DNA from: Caproicibacter sp046707225
GTDB taxonomy: Bacteria; Bacillota; Clostridia; Oscillospirales; Acutalibacteraceae
NCBI RefSeq assembly: GCF_046707225.1
Contig: NZ_JBJKOP010000040.1
Coordinates: 62,001 to 126,000 of the forward strand
Reading direction: 5' to 3'
DNA: 64,000 nucleotides
Shown here: positions 55,970-64,000 of the stretch, in pieces
Position numbering within the stretch: the stretch's first letter is position 1
How the letters are laid out: each line of letters begins with the position of its first letter
Notes under the pieces: model-generated
Seen by the model: the letters and a program-made list of their open reading frames with translations, nothing else
Databases searched by the model: none
What the model was told of the DNA's origin: nothing
Made by a program: the position numbers and the translations under genes

Positions 55970-56893
55970 TTGACACTTCGTCACTTTAAAATCTTCGTCG
56001 CCGTCTGCGACCGGCTGAACATGACCGCTGCGGCGAAATCACTGTTTATATCACAGTCCGCCGTCAGTCAGGCGATCGCGGAACTGGAAAAATATTACGG
56101 AGTCCGGCTGTTTGAACGGCTGACGAAAAGGCTGTACCTGACTTCGGCGGGGGAAAATCTGCTTGGCTATGCGCGCCACATGGTGCGGATGAACGAAGAA
56201 ATTGAAAACAGCATGAAAACGCTCGCCGGCAGCGGCAGCGTGCGCGTCGGGGCGAGCGTGACGGTCGGGGCGAGTGTTCTGCCGTCCCTGATTCTTCGGT
56301 ACCGGCAGGCTAACCCGGCGGTTGAGGTGGAAGTGTTTGAGGACAACACGTCTCAGATTGAAAAAAGGATTCTGAGGGACACGACGGACATCGGACTGGT
56401 CGAGGGGGAGACCGCGTCGCAGGATCTGATCATTCTGCCGTTTCTTACGGATGAGCTGGTGCTGGTCTGCGGCAGGGAACACCGTTTTGCGGCCCTTCGC
56501 TCCGTTTCGCCGGGCGAGTTGGAACGCGAACCGTTTATCATCCGGGAGGAGGGCAGCGGAACCCGAAAGACGTTTGAGGACGGGATGAAGGCGAAGGGCC
56601 TTTCTTTCCATGCCACCTGGGTCTGCAACAATGCGGATACGATCAAAGCGGCCGTCGCGGAGGGTCTGGGGGTTACCGTAATCTCACGCCGCGCGGTCGA
56701 ATCCGAAATGAACCGAGGGCTTCTCTGCATCAGGGAGATTGACGGGATCCGCTTTTTCCGGCAGTTTCGGATGATTGTGCATAAAAACAAATATCTGACC
56801 GCGGCGATGAGAAAGTTTATGGACCTGTGCCTGAACCGGGATACTCTGCTGGAAAGTCCGGATGAGACCGGCGTCAAAAAACGCCCGGTGTAA
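55970..56893 (+). CDS. LysR-family transcriptional regulator
   Basis: The protein has 307 residues. The N-terminal helix-turn-helix covers residues 1-60: LRHFKIFVAVCDRLNMTAAA, KSLFISQSAVSQAIAELEKY and GVRLFERLTKRLYLTSAGE. The effector domain (about 90-295) has the usual VRVGASVTVGASVLPSLILR start. The start is a TTG at 55970 with AAAAGGATGGG upstream. It probably controls the divergent YeiH-like exporter. Confidence 0.92.
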   Translation: MTLRHFKIFVAVCDRLNMTAAAKSLFISQSAVSQAIAELEKYYGVRLFERLTKRLYLTSAGENLLGYARHMVRMNEEIENSMKTLAGSGSVRVGASVTVGASVLPSLILRYRQANPAVEVEVFEDNTSQIEKRILRDTTDIGLVEGETASQDLIILPFLTDELVLVCGREHRFAALRSVSPGELEREPFIIREEGSGTRKTFEDGMKAKGLSFHATWVCNNADTIKAAVAEGLGVTVISRRAVESEMNRGLLCIREIDGIRFFRQFRMIVHKNKYLTAAMRKFMDLCLNRDTLLESPDETGVKKRPV

Positions 56894-56906
56894 AAAACAC
56901 CGGGCG
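56882..56906. terminator. Bidirectional terminator between lysR and fprA
   Basis: CGCCCGGTGT and ACACCGGGCG form a perfect 10-bp stem with an A5 loop; it overlaps the lysR stop codon. Confidence 0.65.
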
Positions 56907-56915
56907 AACGAAAGA

Positions 56916-58109
56916 TTAAGATTTGATTTGTGCCGCGACCTCGTCGGCGTATTGCCTCATGGCGGCCAGATCATCGTCGGTCGGCATGAAGTTTACCCTC
57001 ATCCCATCGCCGACAAAGCGGAATTTCAGGTGTTCCAACCGGCTCTTCACCATCGGAACCGCTTCTCCGCTCCAGCCGAAGGAGCCGAATGCACCCGCCG
57101 GTTTTGCGCGGGTATTGATCGGGTCGACGCTTGCCAAAACGTCCCATACAATCTTCGGGGCGTCCCGGTTAATCGTGCAGGAACCAACCAGAAGGGCGTC
57201 CGCCCGGTTGACCAGTTCTGCGGCTTTTTCAAACGGTTCAAAAACAATATTCACCAGTTCGACGTCAAGGGCGTCGTTTTCGCCAAGCTCTTCCGCAGCG
57301 GCACGAGCCAGTTTCTCAGTGTATCCGTAGGAGGATGCGTAAAGGATTCCTACGGTCTTTTTCGGGCGGAGCGCCGGGGTACTCCAGTTCCGATAAAGCT
57401 CTTTGCACTTTTGAATATTTTGAGTCAGGCAAGGCCCGTGGCTTGTGCAGATGACCTCAGCGGGGAGTTCTTTGATTTTGTCCAGTCCGGACAGAACGTA
57501 CGGACCGAACGGCGCCATAATGCACCGATAGTAATTCTCAAATTCATCCCAGTACTTTTCCGGATAGTGAACCGAAGTGTCCGTCATGGTTGGCTCACAG
57601 AAATGGCATCCCAAAAAGTCGCAGGTGAAAAGGATCTTTTCAGAAGGCATCCAGGTAAACATGGTGTCCGGCCAGTGCAGCAGCGGGGCGACGATAAATT
57701 CAAGCTCACGCCCGCCGAGGTCCAGCCTGTCGCCCTGTTTAACAACGACGCTTTGAAACTCACGGTTCATAATCGCGCTAAGATTCTTTTTCGCAGCAAA
57801 GGTGGAATAAATTACAAGATTTGGGTTCAATTCCAACAGCTTCGCGATGGAGCCTGAATGATCGGGTTCCGTGTGGTTGACGATCAGGTAGTCGATTTTG
57901 GAAATGTCCACAATGCTCCGGATGTTCTCGAGGTATTCGTCAAAAAAGGATTCGAGAACCGTGTCGACCAGAACATTTTTTTCGCCTGTAATCAGGTAGG
58001 CGTTGTAGCTTGTCCCATATTCCGCATGCATGATAATGTCAAAAACACGCATGCCGGGATTCAGAACGCCGACGGAGTAGACATGATCCGCTAATTTTTT
58101 CATGCTCAT
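56916..58109 (-). CDS. fprA: FprA-type flavodiiron protein
   Basis: The protein has 397 residues. The N-terminal metallo-beta-lactamase-like domain has the diiron ligands HTEPDHSG (about 82-89), HWPDTMF (about 150) and CDFLGCHF, and ASHGP-type CTSHGP at about 228. The C-terminal flavodoxin domain starts at about 255 (VGILYASSYGYTEKLARAAA). It reduces oxygen to water (or NO to N2O) with electrons from rubredoxin, and protects an anaerobe from oxygen. A second ATG two codons later is possible. It lies 15 bases after the rubredoxin gene. Confidence 0.95.
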   Translation of the reverse strand: MSMKKLADHVYSVGVLNPGMRVFDIIMHAEYGTSYNAYLITGEKNVLVDTVLESFFDEYLENIRSIVDISKIDYLIVNHTEPDHSGSIAKLLELNPNLVIYSTFAAKKNLSAIMNREFQSVVVKQGDRLDLGGRELEFIVAPLLHWPDTMFTWMPSEKILFTCDFLGCHFCEPTMTDTSVHYPEKYWDEFENYYRCIMAPFGPYVLSGLDKIKELPAEVICTSHGPCLTQNIQKCKELYRNWSTPALRPKKTVGILYASSYGYTEKLARAAAEELGENDALDVELVNIVFEPFEKAAELVNRADALLVGSCTINRDAPKIVWDVLASVDPINTRAKPAGAFGSFGWSGEAVPMVKSRLEHLKFRFVGDGMRVNFMPTDDDLAAMRQYADEVAAQIKS

Positions 58110-58124
58110 GGAAAACTTCTTTCG

Positions 58125-58286
58125 TTAATCTTCGGGTGAGAACATATCTTTACCCACGCCGCATTCCGGGCAAGTCCAGTCGTCCGGAAGGTCTTCAAAC
58201 GCGGTGCCTGCTTTGACTCCGTGCTCAGGGTCGCCCTTCGCGGGGTCGTAAACATATCCGCATGCACTGCAAACATACTTTTTCAT
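58125..58286 (-). CDS. Rubredoxin
   Basis: The protein has 53 residues. Two CxxC-type iron-binding knuckles are present: YVCSACGYVYD and WTCPECGVGKDMF. The internal GDPEHGVKAGTAFEDLPDDW is the canonical rubredoxin core. GGAGTGGG precedes the ATG at 58286. It heads the operon with FprA and is its expected electron donor. Confidence 0.97.
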   Translation of the reverse strand: MKKYVCSACGYVYDPAKGDPEHGVKAGTAFEDLPDDWTCPECGVGKDMFSPED

Positions 58287-58341
58287 TTTTCCCACTCCTT
58301 ATTAGATGTTTCCATTAGTATAGTTGAGCAAAATTGTTTTG

Positions 58342-58587
58342 TCAATCAGAGCGGCTGTCGTAACTTAGGTCATCGATGATCTCACAAAGGTTCTCCGGAA
58401 ACACTTTACAGCGGCAGAACTGGCTGGCAAGGTCCAGAACCCTTAAGAGATTTCTTGAAACATACTGGTCTGTGTAATCATTGTCTGAACGAAAAATTTT
58501 AATTCCATACCCTTTTCTGCGATTTCCAAATACATAGTACTTCAGACAGACCCCCGGGATATCTGCACAACCTATAAATCTGAACAT
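58342..58587 (-). CDS. DUF6514-family protein
   Basis: The protein has 81 residues: IPGVCLKYYVFGNRRKGYGI, DYTDQYVSRNLLRVLDLASQ and FCRCKVFPENLCEIIDDL. The pattern matches a small clostridial family of unknown function (DUF6514 as I recall it). GAGAGGATGG precedes the ATG. No operon partner is seen. The 180-base gap upstream to the PAP2 gene holds no gene. Confidence 0.7.
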   Translation of the reverse strand: MFRFIGCADIPGVCLKYYVFGNRRKGYGIKIFRSDNDYTDQYVSRNLLRVLDLASQFCRCKVFPENLCEIIDDLSYDSRSD

Positions 58588-58774
58588 GCACCACCATCCT
58601 CTCTGTGAATTTTGATCACATTTTACCTGATTCTGGTAATATCATAATTCACAAAAAAGAATTTTTCAAGCGAAAAAGCGCTGATTTTGGTGCTAATCTA
58701 CCAATAACGCAAGATGTCGCGAGGGTGATTCAGAAGCAAAATAGATATTGTATGTAGGAATTAGAATTATTTTT

Positions 58775-59272
58775 CTACAATTTGTATAAATATATTACTA
58801 CAAATGCACATAATACGCCAAGTAATGATCCGAGGACTGTGTCGGACGGATAATGTACAAACAGAAAGACTCTCGAAAAAGCAATTAATAAGGCGAGTAT
58901 CAGCGCGGCTGTGCCGAATCGGCTGTTAAAAAGCAGAATCACCGTCGCGGCTGCGAAGGATGATGCCGAATGCCCGGATGGGCAGGAATAGCCGCCGGGG
59001 GTGTGAATCAGAAGGGAAACGCCCGGCTTTGTCATAAACGGCCTGGGGCGCCCGATAATCGGTTTTAAAATCTGGCTGATAATATGCGCGAGCGCCAGTG
59101 AAAAAAACAGCATGAACGCAAAAGCGCGGGTATGCCTGTTGTAGCCGAGGAAGATTGCGGCGGTCAGCCAAACCGCACCCGCGTTGCCGATTCTGGAAAG
59201 AAGCGGGAAAATAAAATCGGTAAATCGGTTATGGCAGTGCGTTTGAACATAACTGATGATCCTGACATCCAT
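58775..59272 (-). CDS. PAP2-family membrane phosphatase
   Basis: The protein has 165 residues and about five membrane segments. The three phosphatase motifs are complete: KPIIGRPRPF (about 69-78), CPSGHSASS (about 96-104, His nucleophile partner) and SRVFLFVHYPSDTVLG (about 132-147). It probably dephosphorylates undecaprenyl pyrophosphate or phosphatidate at the outer membrane face. It is divergent from the P-type ATPase. Confidence 0.9.
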   Translation of the reverse strand: MDVRIISYVQTHCHNRFTDFIFPLLSRIGNAGAVWLTAAIFLGYNRHTRAFAFMLFFSLALAHIISQILKPIIGRPRPFMTKPGVSLLIHTPGGYSCPSGHSASSFAAATVILLFNSRFGTAALILALLIAFSRVFLFVHYPSDTVLGSLLGVLCAFVVIYLYKL

Positions 59273-59368
59273 TCCTGTTCCTCCGGTCAGAGTTGTTTCC
59301 CGATTATTATACCATATTTTTAATGCCTTGCGAATATACTTATATTAAAAAACAGGAGATGATACGGA

Positions 59369-62017
59369 TTGGAATGGCAGAGCCTGACAAAAGAAGACTG
59401 TGCAAAAACACTCAGAACCAGCCTGTGCGACGGGCTGACGCCGCAGCAGGCAGCCGAACGGCTGCGAAAATACGGCGGCAACGAACTGGCCCGTCCGAAG
59501 AAAAAAAGCCTGATTCTTCGTTTTGCGGCTCAGCTGTCGGACTTTATGGTCATCGTCCTGCTGATTGCGGCAGGCATTTCTTTTCTCACATCCTATCTTC
59601 AGCAGGACAGCGACTATATTGATTCCATTATTATTCTGGTCATCGTCGCGGTTGACGCGGTAACGGGACTGATTCAGGAAAGCCGCGCGGAACGGGCAAT
59701 CGAGGCGCTGCAGAAGCTTTCCAGCCCCAGGGCGCGCGTCGTCCGTTCGGGCAGGGAATCGGAAATACCGGCGGAAAAGCTGGTCCCCGGAGACCTGGTC
59801 GCGGTGGAAACGGGCGATTTGGTGCCGGCAGATCTTCGACTGACCGAAGCGATCGATTTAAAAGCGGAGGAAAGCGCGCTGACAGGGGAGAGTCTTCCCG
59901 GGGCCAAGGACGCCGACTCCGTATATCCGGCCGGAACGCCGCTGGGCGACCGGCATAATTTTTTGTATTCCACCAGTTCGGTCGCGGCGGGCCGCGGGCG
60001 GGGGATTGTCGTTGCGACCGGCATGCACACGCAGGTTGGAAGAATTGCCCACATGATCGGCAGCCAGTCGGCGCCGCAGACGCCCCTTCAGCGAAAGCTC
60101 GCGCAGACGGGGCGCATGCTGGGGGCGGGGGCACTCGTCATTTGCCTGCTGATTTTTATCATGGGGCTGATCCAGAGAATCGACCCGCTGGAGATGTTCC
60201 TGATCGCCATCAGCCTGGCCGTCGCCGCGATTCCGGAGGGACTGCCCGCGGTCGTTACCGTCACGCTGGCCGTCGGGGTGCGGCGCATGGCGGCAAAGCG
60301 GGCGATTGTGCGCAGAATGCCGGCGGTGGAAACGCTCGGAAGCGCCAGTGTGATCTGTTCCGACAAAACGGGAACGCTGACGCAGAACCGGATGACGGTT
60401 GTGGAACTGCAGGACGCGGCGGGAAAAATCGAGGCGGGGTCCGCGGCGGGCAGAAGGCTTCTGGAGGCAGCCGCACTCTGTACAAACTGCGCTGAAAACG
60501 GCGGGCGGCTCTGCGGCGATCCTACCGAAACCGCGCTGGTACGCGCGGCGGCGGCCGACAAGGGCCGGTTGGAGAGACAATTTCCGCGAATCGGCGAGTT
60601 CCCGTTTTCCAGCGAGCGCAAAAGAATGACCACCGTGCACCGGCTGCCGGGCGGGCGCTTCCGAATCATCACAAAGGGCGCCCCGGATATCCTGCTTCAA
60701 TACTGTGCCCCCAGTGGGGCCAAGGAGGGAATCGCTCACAGAAACGAGGAAATGGCTTCGCGGGCGCTGCGGGTGCTCGGCGTGGCGTACCGTGACGCCG
60801 ACCGTCCCCCGAGAAGCGCCGAGGAGGCCGAACGGGGGCTTGTTTTCCTGGGGTTGGTGGGGATGATCGACCCGCCCCGTCCGGAGGCCGAGAGAGCCGT
60901 CAGGATGTGCAGACAGGCGGGAATCCGTCCGGTCATGATTACCGGAGACCACGCGGCGACGGCGGCGGCGATTGCCGTGAGGCTGGGGATTGCGGAAAGC
61001 GCCGCAAACGTGGCGACCGGGCCGGAGCTGGACCGCATGTCGGATGAGGAGTTGCGCCGCTGCATCAGCCGGTATTCCGTGTTTGCCCGCGTTTCACCGG
61101 AACATAAGGTCCGTATTGTGAGGGCGTTCCAGTCGCGGGGAGAAGTCGTTGCGATGACCGGGGACGGCGTTAACGACGCGCCGGCCCTGCGGGCGGCGGA
61201 CATCGGCTGCGCGATGGGGGTTTCGGGCACCGACGTCGCCAAGGCCGCCTCCGATATGATTCTGACGGACGACAACTTCGCCACCATTGTTTCCGCGGTC
61301 CGGGAGGGCCGCGGAATTTACCAGAATATCCGCAAGACGGTGCATTTCCTGATCAGCTGCAATATCGGCGAGTTGCTGACGGTTTTCGTCGGCTTTCTGC
61401 TGAGGCTGCCAAGCCCTCTGCTCGCCATTCAGCTGCTGTGGGTGAATCTGGTCACCGATTCGCTGCCGGCGCTGGCGCTCGGCATGGAACCGATTGCCGG
61501 CGACGTGATGAACCGAAAGCCCGTGCGGCGCGGAGAAAGCGTTTTTTCCGGAGGGATGGGATACAACATTATGGTGGAAGGGTGCCTGATCGGATCGCTT
61601 TCGCTGTTGGCTTACAGTATTGGAAGAGCGTTCTTCGATGTGGACCCGGCGTCCCCGTTTATCGGGCGGACCATGGCGTTTGCCGTGCTGAGCCTTTCGC
61701 AGGTTGTACACACCTTTAATATGCGCTCCGACAGCTCTGTGTTCCGGGCGGGACTGTTTGCCAACACTCAGTTGGTTCTGGCGGCCGTTGCCTGCGTGAT
61801 TCTTCAGGCCTCCGTCATTGTCATTCCGCCGCTTGCGGCCGTATTCAAGACCGCCATCCTGACGGGCAGACAGTGGCTGGTCGTGGCGGCTCTGTCGCTT
61901 ACGCCGCTTTTTGTGGTGGAGGCGGAGAAGGCCGCGCGTCACATTAAGCCCGCGCGTACGGCCCGCCGCGCGGCACCGCGAAAAAGACAGGGCTCCGTCG
62001 GACGGGACGGAGGGTAG
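59369..62017 (+). CDS. Cation-transporting P-type ATPase (Ca2+ type, PMR1/LCA-like)
   Basis: The protein has 882 residues, normal for P2-type ATPases. Visible are ARPKKKSLILRFAAQLSDFM at the start of M1-M2, the TGES actuator loop (ALTGESLPG, about 172), VAAIPEGLPAVVTVTLA (M4 with the ion-binding Glu), phosphorylated D332 in ICSDKTGTLTQNRMT, KGAPDILLQYC, and MTGDGVNDAPAL (about 595). The C-terminal six segments carry NIGELLTVF and QLLWVNLVTDSLPALALG. The start is a TTG at 59369 with AGGAGATG upstream. It probably exports Ca2+ or Mn2+. Confidence 0.94.
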   Translation: MEWQSLTKEDCAKTLRTSLCDGLTPQQAAERLRKYGGNELARPKKKSLILRFAAQLSDFMVIVLLIAAGISFLTSYLQQDSDYIDSIIILVIVAVDAVTGLIQESRAERAIEALQKLSSPRARVVRSGRESEIPAEKLVPGDLVAVETGDLVPADLRLTEAIDLKAEESALTGESLPGAKDADSVYPAGTPLGDRHNFLYSTSSVAAGRGRGIVVATGMHTQVGRIAHMIGSQSAPQTPLQRKLAQTGRMLGAGALVICLLIFIMGLIQRIDPLEMFLIAISLAVAAIPEGLPAVVTVTLAVGVRRMAAKRAIVRRMPAVETLGSASVICSDKTGTLTQNRMTVVELQDAAGKIEAGSAAGRRLLEAAALCTNCAENGGRLCGDPTETALVRAAAADKGRLERQFPRIGEFPFSSERKRMTTVHRLPGGRFRIITKGAPDILLQYCAPSGAKEGIAHRNEEMASRALRVLGVAYRDADRPPRSAEEAERGLVFLGLVGMIDPPRPEAERAVRMCRQAGIRPVMITGDHAATAAAIAVRLGIAESAANVATGPELDRMSDEELRRCISRYSVFARVSPEHKVRIVRAFQSRGEVVAMTGDGVNDAPALRAADIGCAMGVSGTDVAKAASDMILTDDNFATIVSAVREGRGIYQNIRKTVHFLISCNIGELLTVFVGFLLRLPSPLLAIQLLWVNLVTDSLPALALGMEPIAGDVMNRKPVRRGESVFSGGMGYNIMVEGCLIGSLSLLAYSIGRAFFDVDPASPFIGRTMAFAVLSLSQVVHTFNMRSDSSVFRAGLFANTQLVLAAVACVILQASVIVIPPLAAVFKTAILTGRQWLVVAALSLTPLFVVEAEKAARHIKPARTARRAAPRKRQGSVGRDGG

Positions 62018-62019
62018 AA

Positions 62020-62057
62020 GAAAAGGGCCCGCTGGTTGATTCCGGCAGGCCCTTTTC
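62020..62057. terminator. Terminator after the P-type ATPase
   Basis: AAAAGGGCC-GC-GG pairs with CC-GC-GGCCCTTTT (two bulges) around TTGATT, followed by CAA. A and T flanks make it usable on both strands. Confidence 0.75.
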
Positions 62058-62066
62058 AATGTGCTT

Positions 62067-62228
62067 TTATGCCTTGCGGTTAATATCGGCGGGCTCTTCA
62101 AAACCGCCGCAGCTTCCGCAGCTGCCGCAGTCCCCGCCGCAGCCTCCGTGCCCGAGGGAATCCACCGAATGGAATCCCAAAAACGCCAGCGCGGCAATAA
62201 TCAGGCTGATCAGAATCCATGCCGCCAT
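62067..62228 (-). CDS. Small cysteine-rich membrane protein (FeoB-associated type)
   Basis: The protein has 53 residues. Residues 3-20 are one membrane span (AWILISLIIAALAFLGF). The following GHGGCGGDCGSCGSCGG has four cysteines in a CxxxCxxCxxC-like array that could bind a metal. It resembles the small FeoB-associated Cys-rich proteins, but no feo gene is near. GGGAGGTGA lies just before the ATG. Confidence 0.75.
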   Translation of the reverse strand: MAAWILISLIIAALAFLGFHSVDSLGHGGCGGDCGSCGSCGGFEEPADINRKA

Positions 62229-62388
62229 TCCGTCACCTCCCGGGGAAATGTGTTTTTATGAATGGAAAAATTTCGGTTAGTTTATGCTTACCTTGTCTAT
62301 CCAGTCTAGCACCTTTTTGCAGGACTGTCAACTTCGGCGCGGGGGCTTTCCGGATTTTTGAGGAAGCGGCGCGCCGAGCCGTTTCCCG

Positions 62389-63498
62389 TTAAAGCGTTTT
62401 GCTGTTACCGGCTGAGGGGCCGCCGCGTTCAAACAGGGTCGGAAGCTTTCCGGATTTTGTCAGCATCGTATAAAGGATCATCAGAAGCGGAATATAAATC
62501 AGAATCCAAAAATTTTTAGCGATCAGGGCAAAGTAAATGGCGGCAAGCATCGAAAGCGGATGAATATTAATGGAGGAGGAAACGATTTTCGGCTCAATAA
62601 TCTGGCGGATTGCGGTAATAATCATCCAGCAGACGAGAAGCATTCCGGCGGTAAAGATGTTCCCGGTGCAGAGATAGATAAGGGCGAGGGGAATATAAAT
62701 CGTGCCGGGACCCAGCACGGGAAGAATGTCCGCGACGCCGGTTACAATGCTTACGACCAGCGGGTAGGGGACGCCGAGCGCGATAAAGACAATCAGGGTT
62801 TCTAAAAATGTGATAAAATAAATCAACAGGTAGGAACCGATATATTTTCCGCTCAGGCTGCGGCCGTTGCGGGAGTAGCTGCGCAGGTCGTCCGCGCCTC
62901 CGGCGGTGAAAAGGCCCAGCAGACAATCCTTAATCTTCCTCATGTCTTTCGAAAAGAAATAGGTGGAGAAAATCATCACGATGAACATGGTGAAAATTGC
63001 CGGGAGGGAAGTCAGAAATCCGAGTGTGGTGCTGAGGGCTTTGGTTGCAAGCGACAGCCCCGTCTGAGCCAGGTTCAGCATTTTTTCCTGATTCTGCTGA
63101 ATAAATCCGGCGTCGATATGATTGATATAATCGCCGACCTGTTTCATGAGGTTGTCAAACGGAAGCGTCAGAATACCCATGTCGGACGGGGACAAACTGG
63201 AAATGTAGGCGATCAGGTTGCTGATTTCCCGGATCAGGAACAGCCCGATCAGGAACAGCAGGCCGAACAGCACGGCGTAGACCAGCAGAGTCGCCACTGC
63301 GGCGGCTGCGGCCGGGTGGAAATGCAGCCGGTCGCGGAGCCACTCAATCAGCGGCTGAGCGAGTAAAGCCAGAAGAAACCCTGCAAGGAACGGAAAAGTA
63401 TATTTTAAAGTTTCGGCAAACAGGACAAATCCGGCGGAATAACAGACAAAAAACACGAGAAGAGGCAAAATGCGGATGAACTGGCGCTTGTCGAACAA
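62389..63498 (-). CDS. ytvI: AI-2E/PerM-family membrane protein, YtvI-like
   Basis: The protein has 369 residues and eight membrane segments. The family block LGVPYPLVVSIVTGVADILP followed by VLGPGTIYIPLALIYL (about 235-275) and ITAIRQIIEPKIVSSSINIH are clear. The closest type is YtvI, a PerM-like protein named for a sporulation phenotype in Bacillus. The transported molecule is unknown. A weak AAGGGGG site precedes the ATG. Confidence 0.85.
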   Translation of the reverse strand: MFDKRQFIRILPLLVFFVCYSAGFVLFAETLKYTFPFLAGFLLALLAQPLIEWLRDRLHFHPAAAAAVATLLVYAVLFGLLFLIGLFLIREISNLIAYISSLSPSDMGILTLPFDNLMKQVGDYINHIDAGFIQQNQEKMLNLAQTGLSLATKALSTTLGFLTSLPAIFTMFIVMIFSTYFFSKDMRKIKDCLLGLFTAGGADDLRSYSRNGRSLSGKYIGSYLLIYFITFLETLIVFIALGVPYPLVVSIVTGVADILPVLGPGTIYIPLALIYLCTGNIFTAGMLLVCWMIITAIRQIIEPKIVSSSINIHPLSMLAAIYFALIAKNFWILIYIPLLMILYTMLTKSGKLPTLFERGGPSAGNSKTL

Positions 63499-63577
63499 TG
63501 AAAAACCCCCTTGTCAATTTTCGTGGAAAAGAGTATGATTCATTATAACGTGTATGGGAAGAAAAAGAAAGAAAAAA

Positions 63578-63611
63578 AAGAGTGTTCCGCTCAAGAATAG
63601 CGGAACACTCC
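63578..63611 (-). terminator. Terminator of the XRE gene
   Basis: GAGTGTTCCGCT and AGCGGAACACTC form a perfect 12-bp stem with a seven-base loop. On the minus strand it is followed by eight T. Confidence 0.9.
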
Positions 63612-63622
63612 TTCATCGGAAC

Positions 63623-63871
63623 TTATTTCTCTCTGCCCAAAAGCCAATCCACTGAAACGTTGAGGATGTTGGCAAGTGCTGAAAGTTCAAAATCCGTTAC
63701 GTAGCGGATCTGCCCTTCAAGTTTGGACAGGCCGGAAGCGTTCATGTCGACTCCGTTCACTTGGAGCTGAGCTAAAAGCTCTTTTTGCTTCATGCCTTGA
63801 TTCTTACGTGCCATTTCGACACGAGCTCCCACCAAGTTGCGGGTTCCGAGTGCTTGTTTGCGCAATCTCAA
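63623..63871 (-). CDS. XRE-family regulator
   Basis: The protein has about 82 residues. The helix-turn-helix is VGARVEMARKNQGMKQKELL, then VDMNASGLSKLEGQIRYVTD and ILNVSVDWLLGREK. The start is uncertain. A TTG at 63871 has GAGGAG nine bases upstream; an ATG at 63880 touches that site; longer starts at 63907 or 63952 have poor sites. The last 48 bases of the window hold no feature I can support. Confidence 0.75.
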   Translation of the reverse strand: MRLRKQALGTRNLVGARVEMARKNQGMKQKELLAQLQVNGVDMNASGLSKLEGQIRYVTDFELSALANILNVSVDWLLGREK

Positions 63872-64000
63872 TTCATTCATCTCCTCGTAGCAAATTTGGT
63901 TTCGCATACACTTCTTTTTCACAAGACTGTGCTTGCCGGCAGGATTCGGCAATACAGCTGATTTTCCGGGACCGAATCTACCCTTGATACCGACAGAAAT

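Noticed and set aside
56862..57857. 331-codon plus-strand frame opposite FprA
   Set aside because: FprA has complete diiron and flavodoxin motifs; the antisense frame has none.
59858..62197. Long minus-strand frames (364 and 367 codons) opposite the P-type ATPase
   Set aside because: The ATPase is intact with all motifs; the antisense frames are Arg/His/Pro-rich shadows.

Overview
The window comes from a spore-forming, anaerobic, Gram-positive Clostridia-type genome. I would guess Oscillospiraceae or a neighbouring family, but only by inference. The evidence is the cotJ spore-coat operon, a YtvI-like sporulation protein, rubredoxin with a flavodiiron protein, YesM/YesN regulators, strong Shine-Dalgarno sites and many ATGA or overlapping gene junctions.

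Layout. (1) 1-~11,052 is the right end of an integrative conjugative element (ICE) of Tn1549-like gene content: Sel1-repeat C-terminus of a relaxase-like protein, DUF3991/Toprim protein, VirD4 coupling protein, regulators, a TetR/DUF4097 cargo pair with duplicated operators, a small sigma factor, a multi-hairpin RNA candidate, a resolvase-like protein lacking its serine, Xis and Int. The element appears to sit inside the host tRNA-Ser(CGA) gene, whose 5' half remains at 11,052-11,093, and it carries its own intact tRNA-Ser(CGA) at 10,813-10,901. (2) 11.3-21.5 kb is host chromosome: lipoproteins, a DUF815-type ATPase, a BtuF-like/peptidoglycan-binding fusion, tRNA-Arg(CCT), a frameshifted TIGR04076 gene, a CPBP protease, tadA, a split chromate transporter, an ImmR/ImmA-like pair facing a LexA-boxed two-gene operon, and an O6-methylguanine methyltransferase-thioesterase fusion. 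(3) 21.6-31.2 kb is a minus-strand sugar operon: ROK kinase, SIS isomerase, YesN, YesM, a degenerate (probably non-hydrolysing) sugar-type ABC ATPase, then ATPase, permease and binding protein of an RbsABC-like importer. (4) 31.4-38.5 kb is a GntR/FCD regulator and a complete peptide/nickel-type ABC importer (binding protein, two permeases, two ATPases). (5) 38.9-46.2 kb is a head-less, lysis-less siphovirus-type tail module (tube, chaperones, short tape measure, Dit, Gp37-like tip, fibre, Kelch-repeat fibre, XkdX). (6) 46.4-50.2 kb is the cotJA-cotJB-cotJC operon, with cotJC cut in two by a 2,313-bp element carrying a large serine recombinase, a cell-wall-amidase-like protein and a small divergent protein. 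(7) 50.5-64 kb is host chromosome: LPG-flippase-like protein, YtrA-type GntR/ABC operon, YeiH exporter with divergent LysR, rubredoxin/FprA operon, PAP2 phosphatase, Ca2+-type P-ATPase, YtvI and an XRE regulator.

The most striking observation is (6). The two cotJC pieces carry matching 14-bp junction sequences in the same codon phase. Recombination between them would restore a continuous 203-codon cotJC, exactly the architecture of the sigK 'skin' type of developmentally excised element. The recombinase and amidase-like genes lie on the cotJ strand, so the sporulation operon itself could transcribe the recombinase. Second in interest are the ICE that breaks and replaces a tRNA-Ser, the structured RNA in the ICE, and the isolated tail module with a Kelch-repeat fibre.
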